From positions 7,496 to 71,495 of the forward strand of contig CBIHOD010000014.1 in NCBI GenBank assembly GCA_966211815.1: a DNA stretch of 64,000 bases. Reading direction: 5' to 3'. The notes beneath the pieces were generated by a model. That model worked only from the letters and a program-made list of their open reading frames with translations, searched no databases and had not been told where the DNA came from. The DNA comes from JANPCX01 sp966211815 (GTDB taxonomy: Bacteria > Pseudomonadota > Gammaproteobacteria > Burkholderiales > Burkholderiaceae_C). The position numbers and the translations under genes were made by a program. Positions 44,940 through 52,999 of the stretch are shown piece by piece. Numbering within the stretch: the stretch's first letter is position 1; the number at the start of each line of letters is the position of its first letter.

Positions 44940-45051
44940 GAGGCTCCTCCGATGGGATGGTGGATGGGTCTGGACTCACAACGGTACACCGACCCGGCGC
45001 CGTCTTTACCCTGGAAGATCCACCACGGAAGCCCCGCAATTAAAGAGATCA

Positions 45052-45077
45052 AAAGCCAACCGCCACGGGTCGGCTTT
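45052..45077. terminator. Terminator between LysE-family gene and HDOD gene
   Basis: The stem AAAGCCAACC / GGGTCGGCTTT with a short loop lies downstream of the LysE-family gene. It resembles the tRNA-Thr terminator, showing that this hairpin type is used more than once in the genome. Confidence 0.6.
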
Positions 45078-45144
45078 CAATCCGCCGGCGTGCCCGTCGC
45101 CCGGCCGCCCTGGCCCGGCGCGCCGGAAAGCGTCGACCTCGCGG

Positions 45145-45741
45145 TCACGCCACCGACAACACGGCCAATCCGAGCAGCACCCCCGCCATGGCCAGGTTGA
45201 AGAAACGCTGCTTGCGCGCGTCTTTCAAGAACCCGCGGATCGCCACCCCGAACAGCGCCCAGGCCGAAATGCAGGGGAACCCGATCAAGAGCCCGATCGC
45301 GGCCACGAGGAATGCGCCGGCGGGCGCGCTCAAGCCGGCGGGCATGAACACCGTGGCGATGGTGATGGCCTTGATCCAGCTCTTGGGGTTGACCGCCTGG
45401 AAAAAAGCGCCTTCGGTGAACGACACCGGGCTGCCGGGCGACTGGGCTTCGCCGATGGCGCCGCCGGTGAGCTTCCAGGCGAGGTAGATCAGGTAAGCGG
45501 CGCCGACGACGCGCAGCGCGGCCTGCAGCGTGGGGTAAGCGGTGAACAACGCCCCCAGGCCGAGGCAGGTGAGGAAAGTCTGGACGAAGCCGCCGATGTT
45601 GATGCCCAGGATCTGCGGCAGCGTGCGGCGGTAGCCGAAATTGGCGCCCGACGCCGTGAGCATGATGTTGTTCGGCCCGGGCGTGCCGGACATCACCATG
45701 CAGTAGCTCATCAGCGGGAGCAGGTCGGTCGGCGTGGTCAT
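45145..45741 (-). CDS. LysE/RhtB-family amino acid exporter
   Basis: The 198-residue protein has about six membrane segments. Its N-terminal signature PLMSYCMVMSGTPGPNNIML corresponds to the LysE/RhtB TPGP motif, and NPKSWIKAI is the conserved middle motif. These inner-membrane proteins export amino acids or related metabolites. The substrate cannot be told. It is transcribed alone. Confidence 0.88.
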   Translation of the reverse strand: MTTPTDLLPLMSYCMVMSGTPGPNNIMLTASGANFGYRRTLPQILGINIGGFVQTFLTCLGLGALFTAYPTLQAALRVVGAAYLIYLAWKLTGGAIGEAQSPGSPVSFTEGAFFQAVNPKSWIKAITIATVFMPAGLSAPAGAFLVAAIGLLIGFPCISAWALFGVAIRGFLKDARKQRFFNLAMAGVLLGLAVLSVA

Positions 45742-45937
45742 CGTGTCGGCCTCGGTCGGTTGGTCAGTCGAGGCACCACGGTAAAGACACCCGCGCCTCG
45801 CGCCAAGGCACAGAAACGACTTTCGCCGATCGATTCTGTCGTGCAGGCCAAAAGGGCGCGGGGGAAGCGGGTCGCCCCGCCCCGCCCGATCGGCGAGCCG
45901 GCGCGGTGCGGCGCTCCGGGCCGCACCGCCTTCGATC

Positions 45938-47530
45938 TCAGCGCTCGAAGTTGTGAGGCCAGGTCAGGCCGGAGGCGCCGGCGGCGGAAGACGGGCCCGC
46001 GTTGCCCTGCTTGACGAAGGCTGCCCCCACCATCGGCAAGCCCAGGCCGGACACCATGTGGCTCGTCGGGATGCTGGCCCAACCGCTGCCGATCGACGCC
46101 GGCAGGGACGGCTTTTGCACCGACACCGAGGCGGACAACGCCGAGGCATTGTCCGGACCATTGAACGACAGGACGCTGGCGGCGCCGCAGAAGGTCGGCC
46201 GTTCCTGCTGGGAAGCGATCCCGGCCCGGCCTTCGCGGCCGTCGCGGTCCCTGTAAGCGCCGAACCCCCTGTCGATGCAGTCGGGCTGCGCCGAGAAGTA
46301 GGTCATGAAGTAGTCGTAGTCGGTGTAGCCCTGCACCGGGCGGGGCCGGACCACGGCGGCGGCGCCGGTCTTCGAATAGTCGTGACCCAGGTAATAGCGT
46401 TTGGTGGGCATGGTGACCACCCAGTCGGTCCTGCCTGATGCCGCGTCCACCATGAACTGGTTGTTCAACTGGCGGGCGGCGAGCAGCTCCGACAACCTGG
46501 CCCGGGTGCGGCGCGAATTGACTTCATTGGCCGGAAGGATGTAGGGCGTCGACAGGTCAGGCAGGTCGTAGGACGCGGCCGGCACCGGCGACGGCGAGCC
46601 GCTGGCCCCGGGGATGAGAAGGGGGTCGGAGGTCCAGGCTTCGATGCCGTCGGACACCGTATCGGCGGTCTGCGGGAAAAGGACGAAATTCGCCTGGGCC
46701 CTGGCACCGGCGGCGGTGACCGCCGCGAACGCGGTCGCATTGCCAGAATAGGTCGCGCCCTTGACGATGTCCGCGATCGACCAGTTGGCCATGATCGCGC
46801 CCGACGGGGTCGACAAGCCCAAGCGCGCCGCATCCGCTTCGGCGGTGAGGTTGCTCAGCAAGGCGGCATCCAGGGCCGACAGCGTGCAGGCGGGGGCGGC
46901 GCCGTTGACGGATTGGATGGCCTTGAACAAGGGCGATTGGGCGTTGCGTGCCGAGCCGTAAACGGAGGCGCTGGGGATGTCGGCGGCGACGATCGCTTCG
47001 ATCAACCCTTCGCGCGTGTGGTTGGCCGCCTCGGCCGCGGTCAACCGCGGGTTCAGGCGGTTGGGGAAGAGTTGAACGCCCGTCGCAGGCAGCGCCGGGT
47101 AGGTGCAGCTCTTGTCGTTCGCCGTCAGCAAGGAGCTGCCGTTGCCGGCCTGGGCGAGCGTGCCGACCCAGCTGTCGCCGGGGCCCAGCAGGACCTGGAA
47201 GTTCAGCAGCTGGTCGCCGTGGGCCGCGCCGCGGATGTTGAGCTTGACGACCTTGCCGTTGAAGGTGTCGGTGTTGACCAGTCGGAAAGTGGCGACCTGC
47301 CCCGCCTGGGTGCTGAAGTACGGGATCACGAGGATGTGCCCGGGGCCGTTTTCCGAGAGCACGACTTGCGCGGCATTCGTCTTGGCCATCTGCGTGGCCG
47401 AGGCCTGCGGCAGCGCGGCGAAGAGGCCGCTGGTGCCCGTGCCTTGGATGACCCCGGCATGGGCCAAGCCCGCCATGGCCAGGACGCCCGCCGCCAAGGC
47501 GGTGCGCTGGAAAAGGTTTTGTTTTTTCAT
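45938..47530 (-). CDS. Large exported protein of unknown function
   Basis: The 530-residue protein has a clear signal peptide (TALAAGVLAMAGLAHAG). It contains segments typical of secreted proteins annotated only as cell-surface protein in Burkholderiales (HILVIPYFSTQAGQVATFRL, FNGKVVKLNIRGAAHGDQLL). It has several Cys residues and no enzyme motif I recognise. The start at 47530 is the ATG just before the signal peptide. A promoter with an operator-like palindrome lies about 370 bases upstream. Confidence 0.75.
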   Translation of the reverse strand: MKKQNLFQRTALAAGVLAMAGLAHAGVIQGTGTSGLFAALPQASATQMAKTNAAQVVLSENGPGHILVIPYFSTQAGQVATFRLVNTDTFNGKVVKLNIRGAAHGDQLLNFQVLLGPGDSWVGTLAQAGNGSSLLTANDKSCTYPALPATGVQLFPNRLNPRLTAAEAANHTREGLIEAIVAADIPSASVYGSARNAQSPLFKAIQSVNGAAPACTLSALDAALLSNLTAEADAARLGLSTPSGAIMANWSIADIVKGATYSGNATAFAAVTAAGARAQANFVLFPQTADTVSDGIEAWTSDPLLIPGASGSPSPVPAASYDLPDLSTPYILPANEVNSRRTRARLSELLAARQLNNQFMVDAASGRTDWVVTMPTKRYYLGHDYSKTGAAAVVRPRPVQGYTDYDYFMTYFSAQPDCIDRGFGAYRDRDGREGRAGIASQQERPTFCGAASVLSFNGPDNASALSASVSVQKPSLPASIGSGWASIPTSHMVSGLGLPMVGAAFVKQGNAGPSSAAGASGLTWPHNFER

Positions 47531-47743
47531 GGATTCCCTGTGTCGATGGTTGAAGGAAGGACGACTAGAAAGCATTCATGGACGTGCTCCGCCGCCCATG
47601 GAGCGGAGCGGCCCGGTGCCAGGCGCGCCGGGGCAGGTCTGTGGATGCACGTGGGGCCGGGAACCGCCGGGTGGGGCTGAGCCCGCACCCGGCGACACGG
47701 CTGAAGGGACGACCACCCGGCTAAGGCGGTCGGATGACAGCGA

Positions 47744-47878
47744 TCAATCAGTGGGGGGCGCGCCGGCAGTCCCGGCTTCGGGACACCTGGATGGCGGCGA
47801 AGCGCCGCCGGGGACGCCTTGGTCGTTCGCCCGGCGCAAGGAAAGCGTCGCGCCGAACGCCGGCTTCGCATGGTTCAT
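47744..47878 (-). CDS. Possible small leader ORF, 44 residues
   Basis: It begins MNHAKPAFGATLSLRRANDQ and has a strong ribosome site (GGGAG, 6 bases before the ATG). It lies just after a good promoter and 213 bases before the large exported protein gene. The product has no known domain and is Pro/Gly-rich, so it may be a leader or a true small protein. Confidence 0.4.
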   Translation of the reverse strand: MNHAKPAFGATLSLRRANDQGVPGGASPPSRCPEAGTAGAPPTD

Positions 47879-47897
47879 GGTTCACTCCCTGTTGTTA

Positions 47898-47934
47898 TGT
47901 GTGAAAATATCACACACAAAGGGAGGACCGTCAA
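47898..47934 (-). promoter_or_regulatory. Promoter with palindromic operator over the -10 box
   Basis: On the minus strand, TTGACG (47934-47929) and TATTTT (47909-47904) form a -35/-10 pair with a 19-base spacer. The -10 lies inside the palindrome TGTGTGATATTTTCACACA, whose 7-base arms are perfect. A repressor bound here would block the promoter of the small ORF and exported protein. Confidence 0.6.
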
Positions 47935-48087
47935 GCCCCACGCCGCCGCTGTTGGGAATTTCTTTTCCGGGGGACCGTCGCGCGCCGTCCCCGGCTCGTT
48001 CTTACGCGCAGACTGGATCGTCCACCCGGTCTTGGCGCATTGGGCGGACCGGGCGTTTGGCGGACACGACTGTTCGAGGCTCAACGA

Positions 48088-49218
48088 CTAGTGCCGCATG
48101 CGCCCTTCGGGCCCCATGATCCCGATGTCCACGTAGTCCGAGCCCGAGTGCTTCGCCGCGGAGAAGCCGATGAAGATGTCGCCCACGTCGAAGCCTTTGA
48201 CGCTCTCCAGCGCATTGCGCACCTGGACGGAGGTCGGGTTCGGGCCCGCCCTGCGCAGCCCCTCGACCAGGACTTTGGCGGCGACATAGCCCTCCAGCGC
48301 CGCCTGCGTGAGTTCGAACTTGTCGCCGCGCAGCTTCGCGCCGTTGTCCTGGAATTCGCGCACCAGCGGGCTGCGCCGGTTCTGGGGGTCGGGCACGACG
48401 CGGGCCAGGCCCAGGCCGTGGGCGTCCTGCGGCCCGATGCGCGCGACCACCGCGCCGCCGTCCACTGTGGAAAGCGCCACCACCAGCGCGCTTTTGCGGA
48501 CCTTGCGGAAGGCCTTGTAGAACTCCGCCACCGCGTCGCTGGTGCCGACGGCCACGACGGCGTCCGGCTCTCCGGCCGCCACGTCCGCCACCGCCTGCTT
48601 CACGTCGGTGGAACGCGCCTTGTAAGTGCCCTTGGCGACCAGCGGCAGGCCCCTGGCCTTCAACGCCGCGGTGGCATGGCGCAGCCCCTCTTCGCCGAAT
48701 GACGTGTCCTCGTGGAAGACGGCGAATTTGCGGTAGCCGATCGTGGACAGCGATTGCACGATCTTCTCGGCCTCGACACTGTAGGGCGCGCGGGTGTGGA
48801 ACAACCACGGGTCGACCGGCGAATGCAAGGACACCGCGCCCGACCGGATGCCCACGACGGGCATCCCGGCCTCCTGCAGCACCTTCTCGCGGACCAGCGC
48901 CTCCATCGGCCCCGTCCCCATCAAGCCGATGAGCGCGACGGGGCGGGCTTGCGCGATCAATTCACGGGTGGCGGGCACGGCGGCCGCCGCCTCGGTGCTG
49001 CGGTTCTTCGTCACGAGCTTGAGCGTGGCGCCCTGGACGCCGCCGGCGCGGTTGACCATCTCGAAATACAGCTCGATGCCGGATTTCAGCTGGGACGCGA
49101 TGCGCTGGGGGTCGGTGGAGAAGGTCGCGACTTGCCCGACGACCAGCTCCTTGGCATGCGAAGCCGCAGGCCCCGCGGCGGCGATCACGAACAAGAACGC
49201 GGCTGGGAGGAATCGCAT
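48088..49218 (-). CDS. Orphan branched-chain-amino-acid-type ABC binding protein
   Basis: The 376-residue periplasmic protein has a signal peptide (RFLPAAFLFVIAAAGPAASHA) and a type I periplasmic-binding fold like LivK. Typical segments are KSGIELYFEMVNRAGGVQGA, IGLMGTGPMEALV and VFHEDTSFGEEGLRHATAAL. No permease or ATPase genes of the Liv type are nearby, so it may use a transporter encoded elsewhere or act as a sensor partner. The start at 49218 was chosen for the signal peptide. An IclR-like operator lies about 50 bases upstream. Confidence 0.87.
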   Translation of the reverse strand: MRFLPAAFLFVIAAAGPAASHAKELVVGQVATFSTDPQRIASQLKSGIELYFEMVNRAGGVQGATLKLVTKNRSTEAAAAVPATRELIAQARPVALIGLMGTGPMEALVREKVLQEAGMPVVGIRSGAVSLHSPVDPWLFHTRAPYSVEAEKIVQSLSTIGYRKFAVFHEDTSFGEEGLRHATAALKARGLPLVAKGTYKARSTDVKQAVADVAAGEPDAVVAVGTSDAVAEFYKAFRKVRKSALVVALSTVDGGAVVARIGPQDAHGLGLARVVPDPQNRRSPLVREFQDNGAKLRGDKFELTQAALEGYVAAKVLVEGLRRAGPNPTSVQVRNALESVKGFDVGDIFIGFSAAKHSGSDYVDIGIMGPEGRMRH

Positions 49219-49260
49219 GGGTCGGCCTCTCGTAGCATGGGTGGAAGAAATTCTGTTTTG

Positions 49261-49283
49261 TTTAATAAAACACTGTTTCAAAA
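49261..49283. promoter_or_regulatory. IclR/KdgR-like operator, site 1
   Basis: TAAAACACTGTTTCA is centred on the core ACACTGT (49270-49276). It lies in the divergent region between the LivK-like and TctC-like genes. The core recurs before the porin, the chemoreceptor and the peptide transporter. Confidence 0.5.
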
Positions 49284-49515
49284 TTATCATTTTCTTTTCC
49301 GCGAGCCGTCAAGCGCGCCCCACTTTGCCGGCCGGCCGCAGGCGGCCGATGGAGGCAATAGCGCACACAGGCCGGGCCTTTCGCTCGCATCGGCCGCCGA
49401 TGCGCGGCGTCAGGGCGCGCATCGCAAGCGCGCTGCGCATAGACTGACCGCATGGTCGCGGCGCCTGCGTGGCAAGGCCGCGGCGCCCCCTTCGTGGGAA
49501 ACCAAGGACAGCGAG

Positions 49516-50505
49516 ATGACCCCTCCCCCCCGGCAGGCACCGGCAAGGCCGCGGCTCGCCGCCCTGGCCCTGTGGCTGTCCTGCCTGGCGCTGCTTCCCC
49601 CGCTGGCGAAGGCCGACTATCCGGACAGGCCGGTGACCGTCGTCGTCCCCTTCCCCTCCGGCGCCGCGGCCGACAGCGTCGCGCGCGTGATCGCGCGCCA
49701 ACTCTCGCTGGCCTGGGGCCAGCAGGTCCTGGTCGAGAACCGCCCCGGCGCGGCGGGCATGAAGGCCGGCGCCAGCTCGCCGCCCGACGGGTACACGCTG
49801 CTGCTGGGCGCAGGTTCGGGCATCGTCACCGGGCCGCTGGTCAACCGCGCCCTGCCCTACCGGCCCGCCGACCTGGCGCCGGTCGCCCGACTCGTCACCA
49901 ACCCGACCGTGCTGACCGTCACGCCGGCCCTGCCGGTGCGCACGCTGGATGAACTGGTGGCGCTGGCGCGCGCCAGGCCTCGCGAGCTGAACTATTCGTC
50001 GAGCGGCGTCGGAGCGCCGAACCACCTGGGCATGGAGTTGTTCCAGATGATGGCGGCCGTTTCGATGACCCACATCCCCTACAGCGGCGCCGCGCCGGCG
50101 CTGAAAGACTTGCTCTCCGGCGAAATCCAGGTCGCACTCACCACCGTGCCCTCGGCGCTGTTGCTGGTCAAGGCCGGCAAGCTGAGGCCGCTCGCCGTGG
50201 TCGCGGCGCACCGCTCGCCCGTGCTGCCGGACGTGCCCACCCTGGCCGAAGCCGGCCTTCCCGGGCTGGTCATCGACAGCTGGTACGGCCTGTTCGCGCC
50301 GGCCGGCACGCCGCCGGCGCTGGTCGGCAGGATCAGCGCGGAGGTCCGCAAGGCGCTCGCCGGCCCGGCGCTGTCCGAGGCGCTGTCGCGCCAGGGCGCC
50401 GAGCCCGCACCGCTGGCCCCCCAGGAGTTCGCCCGTTTCATCCAGGTCGACACCGCGCACTGGAGCCGGGTCATCCGAGAACGCCGCATCAAGGTCGAGG
50501 AATGA
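49516..50505 (+). CDS. Tripartite tricarboxylate transporter-type binding protein (TctC/Bug family)
   Basis: The 329-residue periplasmic protein has a signal peptide (LAALALWLSCLALLPPLAKA). The Bug family motifs are YPDRPVTVVVPFPSGAAADS, VENRPGAAGMKAG and HIPYSGAAPALKDLLSG. These proteins bind small carboxylates. No TctA/TctB membrane genes are in view, which is common for this expanded family in Burkholderiales. The ATG at 49516 has AAGGA about 9 bases upstream. It is followed by the IclR regulator gene. Confidence 0.92.
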   Translation: MTPPPRQAPARPRLAALALWLSCLALLPPLAKADYPDRPVTVVVPFPSGAAADSVARVIARQLSLAWGQQVLVENRPGAAGMKAGASSPPDGYTLLLGAGSGIVTGPLVNRALPYRPADLAPVARLVTNPTVLTVTPALPVRTLDELVALARARPRELNYSSSGVGAPNHLGMELFQMMAAVSMTHIPYSGAAPALKDLLSGEIQVALTTVPSALLLVKAGKLRPLAVVAAHRSPVLPDVPTLAEAGLPGLVIDSWYGLFAPAGTPPALVGRISAEVRKALAGPALSEALSRQGAEPAPLAPQEFARFIQVDTAHWSRVIRERRIKVEE

Positions 50506-50638
50506 ACCGCGGGACCGCGTGCGCCGGGGCGCGAGACGGCGTTTCTCGGCGTGAAGCGCTGCCTATAATCCCTGCCCTTCGCGCGCGGTGCGCCGTCCTG
50601 CGCCTCCACGGGGCGCGAGCTTCATTTCAGGAACGCAA

Positions 50639-51406
50639 ATGCAATACACGGTGGCGGCAGTCCAGGAGGCCCTGAGCCTGTTGATGCTGGTGGCGAACAA
50701 CCCCGACCTGGGCGTCACCGAATTGGCCAAGCGGTCAGGGAACACCAAGGCCCGCGCCTACCGGCTCCTGACGACGCTCGAAGAATGCGGATTCGTCCAG
50801 CGGGACCGCGACAACGCGGCATACACCCTGGGCTACGCGACGGTCTCGCTCGGCCTGGCCGCGCAGAAGCAGGTCAGCCTGGTGAAGGTCGCCAACCTGC
50901 ACTTGCCGGTGCTCGGGAAAGAAGTCAACGAGAACCTCGGCGTGTTGCTCCGCGACGGCCTGGAAAGCGTCAACATCGCGCTTTGGGACTCTTCGCACGA
51001 CTTGCGCCCGCACCATGAGATCGGCCGCCGCCGCGCCTTGACCGCCGGCGCGTCGGGCAAGGTGCTGCTGGCCTATGCGAGCGAGGAACTGCAGAAGGCG
51101 GTGCTGGGCAGCGAACTGCCGCGATTCACGGCCAACACCATCGTGTCCAAGTCCAAGCTGGCCAAGGAACTGGCCAAGGTCCGCGAGCAAGGTTATGCGA
51201 TGTCCGAGGGCGAAGCCGCGATGGACGTCGTGGCCGTCGCCGCCCCCATCTTCGACCAGCACGGCCACGTCATCGCGTCGCTCAGCATCGCCATGCCGGC
51301 GAGCAGGGCGCCCAAGCCGATGGACAAGTACGTCGCCCCGCTGAAGCGGACCGCCGAGCGCATCTCCCGCGACCTCGGCTGGACCGGGCAGCCGCCGGCC
51401 CCTTGA
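50639..51406 (+). CDS. IclR-family transcription regulator
   Basis: The 255-residue protein has an N-terminal winged helix-turn-helix (residues 8-65, VTELAKRSGNTKARAYRLLT) and a C-terminal IclR effector domain (about 80-245). The effector domain includes LGVLLRDGLESVNIALWDSS, RRRALTAGASGKVLLAYAS and VAAPIFDQHGHVIASLSIA. IclR proteins bind short palindromes and respond to metabolites. It is the only local regulator in the transport cluster, so it is the best candidate for the recurring operators. The ATG at 50639 has AGGA upstream. A TATAAT box lies at 50564-50569. Confidence 0.92.
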   Translation: MQYTVAAVQEALSLLMLVANNPDLGVTELAKRSGNTKARAYRLLTTLEECGFVQRDRDNAAYTLGYATVSLGLAAQKQVSLVKVANLHLPVLGKEVNENLGVLLRDGLESVNIALWDSSHDLRPHHEIGRRRALTAGASGKVLLAYASEELQKAVLGSELPRFTANTIVSKSKLAKELAKVREQGYAMSEGEAAMDVVAVAAPIFDQHGHVIASLSIAMPASRAPKPMDKYVAPLKRTAERISRDLGWTGQPPAP

Positions 51407-51415
51407 CGGAAAAAA

Positions 51416-51441
51416 GCCGGCCCCTGGTGAAGAGGGCCGGC
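51416..51441. terminator. Terminator between iclR-like and porin genes
   Basis: The stem GCCGGCCC / GGGCCGGC with a 10-base loop is preceded by an A run. It ends the convergent iclR-like and porin transcripts. Confidence 0.75.
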
Positions 51442-51472
51442 AACCGAGAAACAAACCTCGGAGATCGAACCG

Positions 51473-52486
51473 TCAAAAGTTGTGCTGGATGCCGACGCTG
51501 ACCGTCTTGGTCGTGTCATTGGAAACGTTCGAGTTCGCGTCGTTCCTGTCGAACAGCGCATACACCATGGTGCGCTTGCTGAGCTTGTGGCCGTAACCGG
51601 CCTGGAACTTCTTGAGGCTGCCGTTCTTGTCGGCCTGGACCTCGCGCTCCATGTAGTTGGCGATCAGCTTGCCCTCGCCGATTTCGAAGCTGACGCCGGC
51701 CAACCAGAAGTCGACGTCTTCGCGGGTGGTGGGGGTGTTCTTGTAGTTGGTGCGGCCATAGACGCCGTAGGGCTTGATGGCGCCGAAGTCGTAGCTCGCC
51801 ACCAGGAGCGCCTGCTTGTCGAAGTTGTTGTTCAGCAGCCCCCCGCGCTTGCGGTCCTGGCTGTACCCGGCGCCCAGGCCCAGGCCGCCGAGCTTGTAGC
51901 TGACACCCAGGTCCCATTGTTTGACGTCCGACTCCGAGCGCACCGGGCCGGCGGGGGTCTCCGCCAGCCCTTCGCCGTTGAGGTAGTAGCGCGCCATGAC
52001 GTTGAAGCCGCCGAAGGTCGGGCTCTTGTAGCCCAGGGCGTTGCTCACGCGGTTGCGCGACAGGATGACGCTCCCGATGCCGGGCGCGCCCGCGTCGTGG
52101 ATCACGAAATCGACGTTCGCCGTGATCAGCGAGTAGATCGGGGAGCCGGTCGGGTTGGCCGAATCCAGCCTGCCCATCGCCACCGAGCCGAAGCCGCCCG
52201 TCAAGCCGACGTAGGAGTTGCGGTACATCGGGGTCGAAGACACGCCGGTGTCCGCGGCCAGCCCCATTTCCAGGCCGAACTGGGCCTTCAGTCCCGAGCC
52301 CAGGTCCTCGACACCGCGGAACCCGAGGCGGGAGGCGTTGTCCCGCTCCTGGGTGAGGGAAGTGGGCCCGGTCTTGGACCGGTCCACGCTGAGGTCGACG
52401 CGGCCGTAGACGGTGACGCTGCTTTGGGCCGCGGCCCAGAGGGGGCAAAAGGCCAGGACGAGGCTTGATAGGCGGGCTGCTTTCAT
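51473..52486 (-). CDS. General porin, 16-stranded type
   Basis: The 337-residue outer-membrane protein has a signal peptide (AARLSSLVLAFCPLWAAAQ). Typical betaproteobacterial porin features are SSVTVYGRVDLSVDRSKTG, SRLGFRGVEDLGSGLKAQFG, GSVAMGRLDSANPTG and the C-terminal strand VSVGIQHNF ending in Phe. It lets small solutes into the periplasm. The second ATG (52486) is preferred over 52492 because GGAG lies 6 bases before it. The region upstream has an operator of the IclR-like type. Confidence 0.93.
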   Translation of the reverse strand: MKAARLSSLVLAFCPLWAAAQSSVTVYGRVDLSVDRSKTGPTSLTQERDNASRLGFRGVEDLGSGLKAQFGLEMGLAADTGVSSTPMYRNSYVGLTGGFGSVAMGRLDSANPTGSPIYSLITANVDFVIHDAGAPGIGSVILSRNRVSNALGYKSPTFGGFNVMARYYLNGEGLAETPAGPVRSESDVKQWDLGVSYKLGGLGLGAGYSQDRKRGGLLNNNFDKQALLVASYDFGAIKPYGVYGRTNYKNTPTTREDVDFWLAGVSFEIGEGKLIANYMEREVQADKNGSLKKFQAGYGHKLSKRTMVYALFDRNDANSNVSNDTTKTVSVGIQHNF

Positions 52487-52612
52487 TTTCATCTCCAGGA
52501 GGTCCTGAGGTTGTTGAACATGTGGGTCACTTGTCGGGCTGCGCACCGGCTGGCCGGCTGAACCGGTCGAACGGTGGTTTTCGATGGCGCCACCCTTTTC
52601 GATCTCTATTAA

Positions 52613-52638
52613 TAAAACACCGTATCGTCTAGCGACAC
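52613..52638. promoter_or_regulatory. IclR-like operator, site 2 (porin promoter)
   Basis: The core ACACCGT (52617-52623) is followed by the 17-base imperfect palindrome GTATCGTCTAGCGACAC (52622-52638), about 130 bases before the porin start. The flanking TTAATAAAACAC is shared with site 1. Confidence 0.6.
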
Positions 52639-52639
52639 A

Positions 52640-52999
52640 ATTACACTGCGAAACAAAAGCGTTTGTCAACGATGGCGCTGGGGTTAGCGTCCGTGAAAAC
52701 ATGACTTCGTGCCGCAACGCCGGCGTCGATTTCATGGGGAACGCACCTGGGCCGCCGGGCGTCGCCAAGGTTTCACGCGTGGGAACCGGCCGTTCGGGAT
52801 GGAACGAGCTGGACTGTGTTTTTTATGAGACATCGTTTTGAAAATGCAGACTCGGCCGCCGCGGCTGCCGTGCGGCCACTGCCGGGATCGACGGCGCGAG
52901 TGCATCGTGGTTCTGCCGCGCCGCGGGGCGGCCTTGCCGCGCGGCCGAAGCCGTACCCGCCTCGGCGGCGCGAGGCGGGGAAACGGCAGCAGTGCCGCG
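52640..52999. other. Gene-free stretch between porin promoter and chemoreceptor end
   Basis: Only short frames without domains are seen. It contains a GC-rich run at 52850-52990 downstream of the chemoreceptor stop. I see no clear terminator. Confidence 0.5.

Noticed and set aside
44002..45039. N-terminal extension of the hybrid kinase frame
   Set aside because: It lies over the HDOD gene in another frame and is Arg/Pro/Gly-rich without domains. The kinase starts at 44001.
45052..45077. A third copy of the island repeat near 45.05 kb
   Set aside because: Only the terminator stem is similar. The tRNA-end part and the spacing are absent, so it is an ordinary terminator. It does warn that the hairpin alone is not proof of an att site.
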